A DNA stretch of 64,000 nt from Lepidostoma basale (GCA_022606425.2 JAHDVF020001469.1:558001-622000); one strand, 5' to 3'. Numbered from the stretch's first letter, positions 30,121 through 41,261 are shown. Program-made: numbers and translations. Notes: generated by a model from the letters alone, not told the origin.

Positions 30121-31295
30121 TTTTTGTGTTGCCTTTGTTATTTGTGACATTTGTGTTTGTGTGATGCGTGTATTGCGTCGTTGCGTGCGTCACTAAGTCA
30201 GTGTGACATTGGGCATAGTTGAAAGTTGGGATATATAGGAACATGTGTGACATGGGAAAGTATGTAATAATACTGATAATCAATGTTTCTAATCTAATCT
30301 ACGGCGCGCGTTCATTTGTTTAACAATAATAATATTTACCTTGCATTATATACTTTACGATGTTGGATGATGGATGATGGTCGTTTTTAAAAATTGCAGG
30401 GCTACACTCCTACATTTTATGATTTTATTGTTTATTAAAAATATAATTATGTACATGAAACAAAACCACCACCAAACAAATAAAAAATTTACCAACACCA
30501 ATGTTCTTTCAAAAAAACTAAACTGTATTTACAGCATGCCACGGATGCTACATAAATATCTATTATCCAATTCACCAAACCAAAAGGTTTTATCACTAGT
30601 ATTATTTTCAAATAGTAGGTACGTATGTATTATAAAATATACCTACATATTTTGTAAATGAATACTTTCATGTTCTATTTTAAAACAGAAACACAACTAT
30701 CAACTTTAACGAAACATAAAATTACAAAATCAAGATGACTTGTACACGCCAGTTATAAAACGCAACTTAAAAATTATATTATTTGAAAAATCATGTATCC
30801 TGGTATCCGGTCGAGGACACCTGCCAGTCACGAGTCATAATATCCCAGACGCGTGATATGCACGTGCCATGCGTGCAAGCGCACCCATTTTAGTACTCGG
30901 CGCGGATCTTTGTACATCAAAACACTGGTTTGCAAAAAAAATCTTTATATTTATTAAGCATGATATTTTTTAGAATTGGTGTCTGAATATCAGAGATAAA
31001 GCAGAAACATTATGGACGTTAAATTTTTTTGCAAATTTAATTGCGTTTTGTAAGAAACACGATCGGTGACGTCACCGATGTCATTTCCTATACCACATAT
31101 TTAAATATAATCCATTGAAAGTAATGCACAATATACATTTAAATGCTAATTTGTTGTTAAAATAATATAAATTCTTTTATAAATAAAAGTAAAATGATGT
31201 CGATATAGGAATCCTACCCTAACGCAATTTGCACGTGATCCCCGTATGTCTAGCCCACCGCCGCGCCATGCGCCACCGCGCGGCCGTCAGTACAA
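30121..31295. other. Unique stretch
   Basis: AT-rich with short GC-richer blocks near 30830-30910 and 31225-31290. A 95-codon frame at 30374-30661 has no domain. Nothing supported. Confidence 0.4.
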
Positions 31296-31560
31296 ATATC
31301 ACATACACGATACGTCACACCTCACTAAATTAACACGAACGCCAAATGTCCCACTCCTACTAAAAATACGTTTGTACCAGTATGACCAAACAGTATGTAG
31401 GTACCTCACTTCCCGACCCCCTACTTAAAGATAGTAGTCATTCATTCGCATTACGTCACACCTCACTACATTTGAGGCACTACATTGTAGTAAGACATTT
31501 CAGTATTTAAGCACCTCATACAAAACTCATTTTAAAATCGTGTCTTACCCAACACTACAC
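31296..31560. repeat. Interspersed repeat Z, copy 2
   Basis: Second copy of the block at 29.85 kb, itself with an internal repetition of a TACGTCACACCTCACTA segment (31310 and 31451). Confidence 0.5.
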
Positions 31561-31975
31561 CACACAACTCAAAATATAAAATGTTTCATTACCCGTTTCC
31601 AACGACGATCCGCCATTTTGCGTTCCTTTTTCAAAATGCAATCCCGTGGCTATGCTAATTTTTCACTCCTCGTCCGAACTAGTTAAAGGAAATGTCAGAG
31701 TTGACATTAATATCTCCCGAGGTCTGTAATTGGCCGTTACCGGCCGTGACGTGGCCGCCATCTTGAATTAAAACGTGAACGATTAATTGTAAGAAAAGGC
31801 GGTAGATGTCACCTCTTGTCGAGTGACGATTTAACACAATATGGCGGGAGCATTACGGTGGCTCTGATGCGCTTTTAAAGTGTTTTCAACTATTTAGATC
31901 GTTTTTAATAAAATGGCGATTAGTTTCTCTTTAAACAGATTTTTATTAATTTATAAAGACAAACTCTTCTTTCAC
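31561..31975. other. Unique, GC-variable stretch
   Basis: 31700-31770 is GC-rich (CCGTTACCGGCCGTGACGTGG near 31735). No gene recognised. Confidence 0.4.
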
Positions 31976-31976
31976 A

Positions 31977-32465
31977 TTATTATTATTATTGTTTTGTTGA
32001 TTCGCTCTTTACATTACAGCGCGCGCCAAATCGATGTAGAGGGTATAGCTATCATATTGATTCTCGAGACACGTGATAGATAACTGAAGACTACAGGGGA
32101 AAAACAAGGAATGTCAGTAGAAGGTTAATTTGAATAAATTGAGAATAAAGCTAATCAAAGTCTATATATTTCTTAGCAATTAGCAATCGATTATCTGGCC
32201 ATAGTCGATGACACACATGATTTTTGAATATGAAAATTTTACTGTGGATAGATACGTACAAATGCCGCTAGATGGCATTATTACATTTATTTTGAATTTT
32301 AACTGACATTCCTTGTGTCTTCAACTAATCTATCGCCATTTTATTGTCACGTGAATTCTGCACCAGACCAAAGAGAGTGTGACAAACACGCTGCCAGCGC
32401 CGGGAATCGAACCCGAGAACTTCGGGGTGGCATTCAAAGCACTTACCACTCGGCCACGAAGGTCG
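31977..32465 (-). mobile_element. tRNA-derived SINE split by a MITE
   Basis: The minus strand starts at 32465 with CGACCTTCGTGGCCGAGTGG (A box), B-box GGTTCGATTCC, and the ACGTGACAATAAAATGGCGA body. After the inserted MITE it continues to a 3' segment (32050-31990) and an AAT tail. That 3' segment matches the end of the L-MYPS LINE at 46.05-46.13 kb. Confidence 0.85.
32086..32322. mobile_element. 237-bp MITE inside the SINE
   Basis: The termini GAAGAC and ACAAGGAATGTCAGT recur inverted at both ends (the left copy has 12 extra bases between the two blocks). Direct repeat AACT at 32082-32085 and 32323-32326. Removing the element restores the SINE body. Non-coding. Confidence 0.8.
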
Positions 32466-32529
32466 CCAATTACATCTTAGACGATTAAAATCCTTCAAAA
32501 GGAGTATTCCCCATGACACTTTCAAAACT

Positions 32530-33165
32530 CTTGTAAATTTCTTCGTTGTGTCACGATGACTATTATAATGGAATTTATGCAAAAAATCCAATACAACAAT
32601 TAAACAAACTTCAATCTGGGTTTAATGCAGCAGCAAGACTCATTCAAGGCATTCCAAAAGAGTCTCATATAACACAACATCTCAAAGAACTTCACTAACT
32701 TAAGAGTCTAGAAAGAATCCAGTATATACTCTGCTGGACAGTCTTCAAAGCGCTACATGGATGGCTCCAAGTTATATATCCGAACTCTGTATAACGTACA
32801 GCCTAAATACAAGGAAATCCACACTTCGCTCGGCGAACTCTTCGGCAATAGGAAGATTAGTTGAGCCAAAGCGTTGCCCTAATGCAAATTTCGGGGATCG
32901 AGCGTTTGCGGTAGCCGGTCCATCAGCTTGGAACAATCTTCCTTCACACCTCAGCTGCATAAATGATCAGACAGATTTCAGATCTAAGCTGAAAACCCAT
33001 CTTTTTCATATTTCATACCCATTTTAAAACTTTATTATACTTTCTAATCGATCAGATACAGCATGTTCATATTTAGATTTAAAACACATCTTAATGCGCC
33101 CTTGAGGTGATTACATTACAAAAACGGCGCTTTAAAAAGTTAGCATATTAGCAAAAAGTTTGCAT
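32530..33165 (+). mobile_element. L-DYCN LINE, C-terminal fragment
   Basis: Same domain as at 20.3 kb: a frame-broken start (YYNGIYAKNPIQQLNK), then an open frame from 32761 with APSYISELCIT, STLRSANSSAIGRLVEPKR, FGDRAFAVAGPSAWNNLP, FRSKLKTHLF. An in-frame stop in LH*LK kills it. The GCGCTTTAAAAAGTTAGCATATT end precedes an interrupted ATT tail. Confidence 0.85.
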
Positions 33166-33171
33166 ATTATA

Positions 33172-33333
33172 ACTAACTATCTAACTAACTAACCATCACG
33201 CCGTCTCCCCGGAGGGGTAGGCAGAAAGAATGAAACGCCGCACTGTTCTGTCCTGACATACTTCTCTCGCTTCCTCTACATTTCATACATCTTGTCATGC
33301 ACGCACGTCGATTTCTCCGACTCCTCACGTGAC
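33172..33333 (-). mobile_element. L-HMERM-A LINE, short 3' copy in the L-DYCN tail
   Basis: About 160 bp from the TTAG tail to the CACGTGAGGAGTCGG codons. GCATATTA occurs on both sides and the L-DYCN ATT tail continues after it, so it probably inserted into that tail. Confidence 0.8.
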
Positions 33334-33355
33334 CTTAGCATATTATTATTATTAT

Positions 33356-34200
33356 CAAATCAAATCAAATCAGTTTATTTCATCAACAGACATTACAAAA
33401 TTTATTTTTAAGGCATCTATTGAGAACAGGTAAAATAATATATTATATATAGTATACTACCAGAAACGCATAAGAGATGGTTCAACATTAGGAAGACAGG
33501 ATACTCTCCAGAATTAAGAGTATTTGCCTTCTGAACGTACTTTCACTAACATGAAAGACGTCGATCTCCGAGGAGACCGCGTTCAGCAGACTAATTGCTC
33601 TTCCCACCGGTGTCACCAGAGGCAGATTGGTTCTGGCAGCCGGTAGGTAAAACAATCTGTGCTGTCGCTGTCGGAGATATCTATCGGGGACAAAAAGCCG
33701 AACACCCTCCAGTACGGCCGAGTTCTCGAAGTATCCCCTAATTAATCTAAAGAAATGGGTAATTAGATGTCCATCTCTTCGAAGCTGTAGAGAATTGGTT
33801 CCGAGCATTCCCAAAAGAAATGCCGTGGGATAGAGCCAAGGATAGCTACCATACTCCCTCATGTAGAGATACCTCAGAAATTTTTTCTGAACCCTCTCCA
33901 GCATAATGGAATATCTCGCCTCGTGAGGACTCCATATCACAGAACCACCTTCGAGTCTGCTCCGAACCAATGCGTTGTATAGGACTCTGAGCACATTGGG
34001 ATCCCTGAAAACTCTGCCGGTCCGGACGATGAAGCCCAACATCTTCAGTGCAGTGCCACAAATTCTCTCAACATGTGCACGAAAAGTCAGCCTACTCTCA
34101 TAGATGATCCCGAGATCTCTCATCGTAGATTTACATGTGTAAGTGCGAGACATAGATGGGGAAAAAACTATCGATGAAATGCGGCCTGGCATCCCTTTGC
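33356..34200 (-). mobile_element. L-PWLY LINE, best-preserved C-terminal copy
   Basis: An intact 234-codon frame (33488-34192, minus): MRDLGIIYESRLTFRAHVERI, KMLGFIVRTGRVFRDPNVLRV, LYNALVRSRLEGGSVIWSP, RYSIMLERVQKKFLRYL, SYPWLYPTAFLLGMLGTNS, FVPDRYLRQRQHRLFYLPA, RTNLPLVTPVGRAI, EIDVFHVSESTFRRQILL. LGxxxDxxLxFxxHV plus VIWxPxxxxxxxxLERVQxxFxR is the post-RT domain of CR1/Jockey-type LINEs. TTGAT tail at 33356-33375. RT and endonuclease lost. Confidence 0.9.
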
Positions 34201-34244
34201 GATCGATCTATGGGGAACTGGCGAGTATCACATCATTATTTACG

Positions 34245-34395
34245 AACAAAACAAACAAACAAACCATCACGCCGTTTCCCCGCAGGGGTAGGCAGAGAGA
34301 ATAGACCGCCACACTACTCTATCCTGGCAAACCTCTCTAGTTTCCTTCACTTTCATACAACGAGTCATACACGCACGTCGATTCCTCCGACTTCT
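34245..34395 (-). mobile_element. L-HMERM-B LINE, short 3' copy
   Basis: About 150 bp with a GTTT-repeat tail. Direct repeats ATTATTTACG (34235-34244) and ATTGTTTACG (34396-34405) bound it, fixing both the copy ends and the B-type tail. Confidence 0.85.
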
Positions 34396-34488
34396 ATTGT
34401 TTACGCAACAATAAATAATAGTATGACGAAGTTCGCCTTGTTAAGGCATTATCGAATTTTGTGGTAAAAGCACGAGTGGTTATGTTTT

Positions 34489-34490
<2 letters not shown>

Positions 34491-34519
<29 letters not shown>
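34491..34519. repeat. GT microsatellite
   Basis: About 14 uninterrupted GT units. Confidence 0.95.
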
Positions 34520-34559
34520 ATTCTTTTGTTCATTTTCGAAAACTAATTTATAATTTTAT

Positions 34560-34720
34560 TGGCGCCATTCCTCAGCGAACTTTATTAATCCGAAACAACG
34601 CCCGGACGGCCCCGCCCCGCGCCCCCTGCGCCCCTATTACTCTAGCGGGCCCCCTCGTATGTCTTGGACCCGAGACGCACCCCGCGCGGTGACCGCACTA
34701 GTACACACCTAAGAATTAGG
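34560..34720. other. GC-rich island, no gene
   Basis: Strong local GC rise (34595-34690) with many CpG, no repeat match in the window. No frame convincing. Confidence 0.4.
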
Positions 34721-34832
34721 CCTACAACACCCCCAGCCCTTATCTAATACAGCGTGTTCTATAATAATCTCAAAATCTATTTTTATTTATTGTAGGGTAA
34801 CATACAGTGATTGTAAATACATATACAAATTA

Positions 34833-35660
34833 ATCAAATCAAATCAGTTTATTTCATCAATAGACATTACAAAAAAATGAAGCATCTATTGAGAACAAAA
34901 TACCAGTCATGACGTACGGAGCCGAGACGTGGACACTGACAAAAGGTCTACTCTACAGATAAGGTCGCCCAACGCGCCATGGAAAGAGCCATGCTTGGAA
35001 TAACCTTGAGGGACAAATTTAGAAACGAATTTATTCGTCAAAAAACCAAGGTGACTGAGGTGGCTCTGGGGATGGGCGGGCTGAAGTGGTGATGGGCTGG
35101 CCACATCTGTCGGAGAATCGACGGCCGATGGGGTAGACGGGTTCTGGAGTGGAGACCGCGTACAGGATTCCGCAGAGTTGGACGTCCCCCTGCCCGATGG
35201 ACCAACAATCTGAAGACGATTGCTGGACATAGAAGGATGGGAGCGGCAATGGATAGGGGGCGGTGGCGTGCTTTGGGAGAGGCCTACATTCAGCAGTGGA
35301 TGACAGACGGCTGATGATGATTGAGAACAAGTTAAATAATATATTTTATATAGTATACTACCAGAAACGCATGAGAGAAGGTTCGAAATTAGGAAGACAG
35401 GATACTCTCCAGAATTAAGAGTATTTGCCTTCTGAACGTACTTTCACTAATATGAAAGACGTCGATCTCCGAGGAGACCGCGTTCAGGAGATTAATTGCT
35501 CTTCCAAACGGTGTCACCAGAGGCAGGTTAGTTCTGGCGGCCGGTAGGTAAAACAATCTATGCAGTCACTGTCGGAGATATCTATAAGGGACAAAAAGCC
35601 GAACACCCTCCAGCACGGCCGAGTACTCGAAATATCGCCTCAGTAATCTAAAGAAATGGG
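34833..35660 (-). mobile_element. L-PWLY LINE split by L-WAGH
   Basis: Tail and 3' UTR at 34833-34898; the coding part resumes at 35320 with the complement of SESTFRRQILLILESILSS, EIDVFHI, RTNLPLVTPFGRAI, FVPYRYLRQ.LHRLFYLPA and FRLLRRYFEYSAVLEGVRLF. Truncated at about 35660. Confidence 0.8.
34899..35319 (+). mobile_element. L-WAGH LINE nested in L-PWLY
   Basis: TYGAETWTLTKGL, a break, RAMERAMLGITLRDKFRNEFIR, KVTEVALGMGGLKW, a stop, WAGHICRRIDGRWGRRVLEW, GFRRVGRPPARWTNNL, GRWRALGEAYIQQWMTDG, and a GATGATG end. Direct repeats ATTGAGAACAA at 34888-34898 and 35320-35330. Most complete copy of this family here. Confidence 0.85.
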
Positions 35661-36184
35661 TTGAGATATAAGAAAAATATATTTAAAATCTTAATTATTT
35701 TATGTTATGTATGTGAAATATTCAATATTTCTTTACTTACGCGTGTTTTGTTTTGAACAATTGTATTTTCATCCCCCTATATATGTGGTCCCAGCACCCC
35801 CAAGTAGCCCTGCCCGAGACTTAGTGTAGAACATATGTTAAGGGATGTTTATGCCTTAACGGCACCCTGCGAACCTTATTCCAATTTCTGTTGCGTAACC
35901 TACCCCGTCCCTTAGTTACGACCCCTAAGAGGTCTTCCTGAAAGAAATCCTTGTCTATAGCTAACGCCCAATGGAAACACGTACGAGGAGATTCGTTTGT
36001 TCCGGACACGTGTAATTAAAGCGGTTGTCCAGACGAAATCTATTCCGGAGTTAATCGAACTTTCTATGAGGCGAGTTGTTCGACATTGTTTCATTTATTT
36101 ATTCACAATTTTAGAAAATTATTATAATAGCGAACTGTCAGTTTCTGAAGTATCCACATGTTCCGGATGGGTATATTTAACAGC
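35661..36184. other. Mostly unassigned; holds one arm of a 28-bp inverted repeat
   Basis: Moderate GC at 35770-36080. The block 35968-35995 is exactly inverted at 36395-36422. A decayed LINE is suspected because the inverted partner is coding LINE sequence. Confidence 0.4.
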
Positions 36185-36390
36185 GTCAGCATACTCGTCT
36201 TTCTTCCTCAGCCATCTCTCCACTGTCTCCTCGGAGATCGACGTCTTTCATATTAGTGAAAGAATGGCAAATACTCCTAATTCTGGAGAGTATCCTGTCA
36301 TCCTAATGTCGAACCATCTCTCATGCGTTTCTGGTAGTATACTATACACAATATATTATTTTACCTGTTCTCAATAGATGCCTATAATAA
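36185..36390 (+). mobile_element. L-PWLY LINE, 3' end with internal deletion
   Basis: SSEIDVFHISE, then RMANTPNSGEYPVI in a shifted frame, 3' UTR up to the ATAGATGCCT segment; the TTGAT tail is missing. Confidence 0.65.
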
Positions 36391-36394
36391 AGGT

Positions 36395-36540
36395 CGAATC
36401 TCCTCGTACGTGTTTCCATTGGTCATGTAGCTCAGGTTTCCGAAAGCTGCCCAGCTCAGTCCAATTCTTCTTTTAAGCTCTGCGGTTTGGTTATCTCAGC
36501 CCAATCGAATATTGTGTCCCAGGTATATATATTCTTGTCT
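36395..36540 (-). mobile_element. RTE-like LINE fragment
   Basis: The minus strand carries YLGHNIRLG, a stop, DNQTAELKRRIGLSWAAFGNL, matching the EIxRRIxLxWAAFGKL signature found after the YADD motif in RTE-type LINEs. Truncated on both sides. Confidence 0.65.
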
Positions 36541-37740
36541 ATACATTATGTTAGCTTATCCTTTATGTGTCTATTTTCTAAATTTTCAAACAAATTATCT
36601 ATTCCAGGACAGCACTTGTTAATCTATTCTATATATTCTATAGCACATGTTCTCAACATTTTTAATCAATTTCCCGACCGTCAAGGTAAAGTTTCCTACT
36701 AAACCAACAGATCCGTGGTCCACAAACTTGTCTCTCGCTCACCGAAACATCTATCCCTTCCGATTTCAAAGTGTACTCAAAACCAGGTGTTCTCAACTCT
36801 TTAACCCTTAACATACCGTGTTCAAAACAAAACGCTCGCTCCCATGTGGTAAGTTCAGTTTACCGCTAACTTTATCTAAATATCAAGCATATGACTAGAT
36901 GAATCAAAATTTAATTTATGTCATCTTGTAGGGAATTTCATTAGGAATAGATCGATATCTATAACATACATGGATTATTTGAAAAACATATCATTATTAA
37001 TTTTTTTCTGGAACCATGCGATTTCTGATATGTAATGCGTCATAGCATACGGGCGACTGGAATTCGGGTATAAACTTGTCTGCGCGCAGCGGCCGGCGGG
37101 GCGGGGATAAAGGCACCTAGGCAAAATGTATAGTACGTTCAAGACAACGAGTACGTATTAATATTTTTCCCTTTTGGTAAAGTGTTAATATTTTCACAGT
37201 TCTGATATTATTAAGTTGCGTCCTGCGTTTCCGTCCACAGTGGTATTATTACGTACATATTGAAAAGGTCAAAGATATAATTTATAATACGTTCAAAACA
37301 GCGAGTAAGTATTTGTCACTTTTGATAAAGTTGTAAATATTAGCAAAACAAATTCTACCTTAACACGAATGAAGGTGAGGACAGTCTTAGAAAATATATT
37401 TTTTTGGGATGAAGGAAGTAATTTTTTGCTTTTTTTTATTGCGAAATATTGAGAACACTTCAATGGAGGATTACAATTTTTTTTATAATATTAGGGTCCA
37501 TAGGTTTTAAGAAAATCAACTTTAAATTGGCAGTGGAAACTCAATTTACCACATGGCAACGCGACGGTTAAAAAATCCCGCTACTGTGTATATAAAGTGA
37601 ATTTAAACATTACTAGGTGCAACCCGTGATATATTCAATTTAAAAACTTGGTTCACTATACACAATCGTAATCAATGTTAATTTTTTTCACACATGTTGA
37701 AAATTCACAATTAACAAAATCTAATTGTTCTCGGGTTGCA
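36541..37740. other. Mostly unique AT-rich stretch
   Basis: 37128-37215 and 37288-37350 are a decayed direct duplication (TACGTTCAAGACAACGAGTA type). No gene recognised. Confidence 0.4.
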
Positions 37741-37744
37741 ACTA

Positions 37745-37990
37745 GTAATGTTAACTATGTAAATGGAACCAGAAATAGAGGAAGACCGAGGAAAACGTGG
37801 CACGATCAAATAAATCAAATATTGAATATCGGCCATGTGAGGAGTCAGAGAAATCGACGCGCGTGCATGACAAAATGTATTAATGTTGAGGAAGCGAGAA
37901 AAATATGTCAGGAAAGAAAAGTGTGGCAGTCCATTCTTTCTGCCTACCCTTTCGGGGAGACGGCATGATGGTTAGTTAGTTAGTTTTAAT
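37745..37990 (+). mobile_element. L-HMERM-A LINE, 3' fragment
   Basis: VNYVNGTRNRGRPRKTWHDQ, INQILNIGHVRSQRNRRACM, CINVEEARKICQERK, ILSAYPFGETA, then GGCATGATGG with a TTAG tail. The open frame 37675-37968 starts upstream of the element by chance. Confidence 0.85.
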
Positions 37991-38009
37991 TGTTCTTCTT
38001 TTGTTTTCG

Positions 38010-38500
38010 ACATTATTGTCATATACAATAATCAGATTTTTTTTTTAAATAATCCAGAAACGTTCTCTAGCCACTCTTGTCCCACTTGGTTCCATATCCA
38101 GGATCAACCAGCCCCCACCCATGGCCACTCCCTGTCACCGTCCCTCGGTCTCCACCCAAGACCTCGGCCCCTTTCCAAGGTCATCCCCGACCCCTCCACA
38201 CTCCTCCCTACCCGGGTAGTCAGGTCCAAATATCGGACACAACCCACTACATCCTCCAAGTAACCCTCCCCTCACCATCCAACATTATCCATCTTCATCT
38301 CCAAGAAAGAAATTTCCAACATGTGGGGGAGCAACAGCCTTCGGACTGGTACTCCCGAAAAGACAATATCCATGAAGAAACATTTTCAGGCATGCGCGCT
38401 TTTGCATTTCGAACTACTTTCGGAGAGAATTAAAGTATTCCTCTATGTATTCAAAATATGATCGTACTCTTTCTTGACGACATTCGGGTTTTAACCTATT
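38010..38500. repeat. Monomer of the 56-kb repeat, split by an insertion
   Basis: AATAATCCAGAAACGTTCTC at 38050-38070 and GCATTTCGAACTACTTTCGG...TATTCAAAATATGATCGTACTC after 38400 belong to one monomer of the 56.3-57.2 kb repeat. The 330 bp between (C-rich, ending GGTACTCCCGAAAAGACAAT...) is an insertion. The last 75 bp of it recur at 42.5 kb. Confidence 0.65.
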
Positions 38501-38529
38501 TATGTTATGATTTTTTTTATACTTTTTAG

Positions 38530-39112
38530 TTAAATAAATTAATGCGAACAATTAATGATATGATGTTGCTTCACAAAATCATTCACTTCAAAATAGACAA
38601 CTCCGAACTTCTTAGTAAATTATTACTGAATACCCCTATGCTTCGCACAAGACACACTGCGAACCAAATATTCCACCTTCCTGCTTATCGGACTAACTAC
38701 GCTCAGAGTGCGGCGGTGTACCGGACGTGCAACACGTACAATAAGTGCTTTAGTAACATCGATGTGTTCCATCTTAATGAAAGTGATTTTAAAAAAATGG
38801 TTGGAGCAACCCTTCGGGGCGAATGAAATTAGTTACTCTATTTTTTTTTTTCTTTTCTTGTCTTTTTCTTTTTTCTTTTACATTTTAAAATTGTATTTTA
38901 TTTTTAATTCATTATTACTAATAGTTTTCTCTTTATCTTATAAAAGTGTTACTTTATTACTCTTATATATTTAACCTTATGTCAGTTGTTATATAATATT
39001 TGTGGTAGCATGTAATTGGCCTTGTTTTGTTGTCTCTATGTGTTTATACTCATATACTGTAATTGCTGTTTGTTACCCTCGATAATAAAAAAAAATAAAA
39101 ATAAAAAAAAAT
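38530..39112 (+). mobile_element. LINE C-terminal fragment (CR1/Jockey-like), A-rich tail
   Basis: Open frame 38542-38826: TINDMMLLHKIIHFKIDNSELL, MLRTRHTANQIFHLPAYRTNY, CFSNIDVFHLNESDFKKMV. This is the last domain of a LINE related to L-PWLY (compare RTNLPL...EIDVFH). Followed by a T-rich 3' UTR and an AATAAAAAAAA tail (39085-39112). No RT. Confidence 0.65.
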
Positions 39113-39270
39113 ATATCGGCCACGTGAGGAGTCGAAGATATCGACGTGCGTACATGACATTATGTAAAAATGTTAAGGAAGCGAGAGAAGCACGTCAGAA
39201 AATTACAATGTGGCGGTCAATTATTTCTGCCTACCCCTTCGTGGAGACGGCGCAATGATTAGTTAGTGAG
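39113..39270 (+). mobile_element. L-HMERM-A LINE, 3' scrap
   Basis: IGHVRSRRYRRAYMTLCKNV, KEAREARQKITMWRSII, SAYPFVETAQ, then a decayed terminus and TTAG-type tail. Confidence 0.75.
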
Positions 39271-39419
39271 TTTTTTTATTTTTTATTTTACCTTTGTCAC
39301 GAGAAGGATATACTCGTAATTAAACCAAAATTGTACTTATAATTTTTGATAAATTTAAGATATTATTGGGACGCCACTTGGGCCTTTTTATTGTGGTAGT
39401 TTCCCGTTGCTTTTCACAT

Positions 39420-39910
39420 TTTTTTTTAATTTTGACAGGTCTAAAAAAATATATATTTTGTTCTAATGACAATTTGAATAAATTCTTCAATAATATTATA
39501 TAGTTTTTGCTGGTGTCGGATTGCTTTAAGTGCCTTATTACAGTTAATTTAAAAAAAACGGTGGATACGTGGATTATAAATGAAATAAACACAAAAGTCC
39601 GGATCGTCCAGCTGACGACAAGTGCACCATCTAAAATAACGTTATGTGTTAAAATATTTTTATTTTGTTATTTTATTTTATATCATTGTATTTTATATAA
39701 TTTGTTTTATATTTATTTTGTGGACGTTAGACGATCGAAGTGTGCGCGGGAGATGCCTATTGGTGGCGATGAGGTTCGCAACCCATCACATCGCATCTCT
39801 CGCGGGGCGAAAAGAGAAGGATGGAGTGCCGCATCAGTTAAAGTGTGACAGTCCATTCTTTCTGCCTACCCTTTCGGGGAGACGGCGTGATGGTTAATTA
39901 GTTAGTTATA
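39420..39910 (+). mobile_element. Repeat Y, copy 3 (5'-shorter)
   Basis: Starts in the TTTTGACAGGT segment; contains the CACAAAAGTCCGGATCGTCC segment, GATGCCTATTGGTGGCGATG block and L-HMERM-A terminus. The region just before (39360-39420) is a different repeat, also seen near 13.27 kb. Confidence 0.65.
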
Positions 39911-39949
39911 TATATTTTTTTAAGTATTTATTTGAATGAATCATTCAAA

Positions 39950-40290
39950 TCGTGCGATTTGCGGTTTTAAGCCCCTGCATCCGTGTAGTGTGTTTAGAGC
40001 TAACACTTTGCGGTCCTGTTCGACACATCCTCCGCACACGAAGGGGTTAATCAATCCGGCGCCTCACCCGCAGAGGCCCGGCAGGTGGCGTTCCCTGCAT
40101 TGATTGTTAAACTTTAATGGCCACCGGTATTAATGGAGTTTCGGGACTGGAGGTGTTTGTTTGCACACCGCCGTAAACACGCCGCGAGGCACGTGTAAGA
40201 TTAGGCAGAGAGCGCCTCGCATTGGGTTTATATGTCCACGTGTAAAACGCCTTTGACACACACAATCGCATAGGGACACAAATGTCCTTA
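39950..40290. other. GC-rich unique island
   Basis: GC-rich block with CGCCGTAAACACGCCGCGAGG near 40175, no repeat partner in the window and no coding frame. Candidate conserved non-coding DNA. Confidence 0.4.
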
Positions 40291-40854
40291 CGAAAATTAT
40301 AATTAAAAAAATAGTTATTACCCTCCCTTCCCTATGATGGGTATCTTCTAAACGTTGCCTCTAAAAAACATCAATATCTCTATAAATATAATAAATACAA
40401 GGTTAAGATTTGAGGTATTCCTCCATAATATATTTACGCATTGATTTATAAAATAATATTAATAATAATCAGAATTTATCGGGTACATCGGAGGTATTTT
40501 GTGAAAATCGAAAACAAATTCGCGTATAAACAGCGATTTGAGTGCGTCACATTATATTCGCATCTCACTCTTGCATATGTTCTAGCTCAATGTTCTCACT
40601 CTCGCCGTCCCGCCGCGCCGGCAATTGCTTTCGGGCTTGCAACCAGAGCGGACCTATGCCCGTTCCGTGAGCGTTGCCAGATGGGTTTTTAAAAATATTT
40701 TCACCAAATAAATCTCAATTGTTATAATTGTTGACTTCAATTATAATTAATTAAGGGGATTAGCTATGAATGTTCTTATTTTTCCCATTTAAAATCGCTA
40801 ATTTTTGAACGGGTACTGACTACCCAACACCGGAACGCGCGTTTTTATTTTAGC
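40291..40854. other. No recognised feature
   Basis: An 83-codon frame at 40441-40692 has no recognisable domain. Confidence 0.4.
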
Positions 40855-41235
40855 ACCGTAAGGAAAGGTTAATAAAGATTTTCTGCTTAATGCTTACACC
40901 CAATGTTAATGGATGGCGCTAGTGTAGATTGAACTAAAAAATGTGAAGTGTTCCTCAACATTGTAGCTTATATACATCTTCGAAAAAATTGTCAGACGTG
41001 GTGGTCGTAAGAAGGGCGGAATGGGGAATGTTGTTAACATAAAGCGATCGCTTAACCCAAACAATGACGGGTCATAAGTCATGTAAGCGCCTCGACCACC
41101 ATATTCTGTTCCCAGAAAATAATTTACATCTTCGTCTCTATTGAGATACAATTCATCCTTAAAAAAAAATTTACCCGCAATGGGTAAAATCCAGTATTTG
41201 TCTACAAGTATTTGTATACATTCAAAATGTTATTA
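40855..41235 (+). repeat. Interspersed repeat X
   Basis: Longest plain copy: GATGGCGCTAGTGTAGATTG, GAAGGGCGGAATGGGGAATG, AAAGCGATCGCTTAACCC, CTTCGTCTCTATTGAGATAC, CCCGCAATGGGTAAAATCC and the GTATACATTCAAAATG end. Confidence 0.7.
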
Positions 41236-41261
41236 ATAAAATGTTTAATTTAATTTTTAGG

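Noticed and set aside
29853..30164. ORF of 103 codons rich in H, T and Y
   Set aside because: It is repeat Z sequence; the second copy at 31.3 kb does not preserve the frame.
40441..40692. Small ORF of 83 codons over a GC-rich patch
   Set aside because: GC patch lengthens frames by chance; no domain seen.
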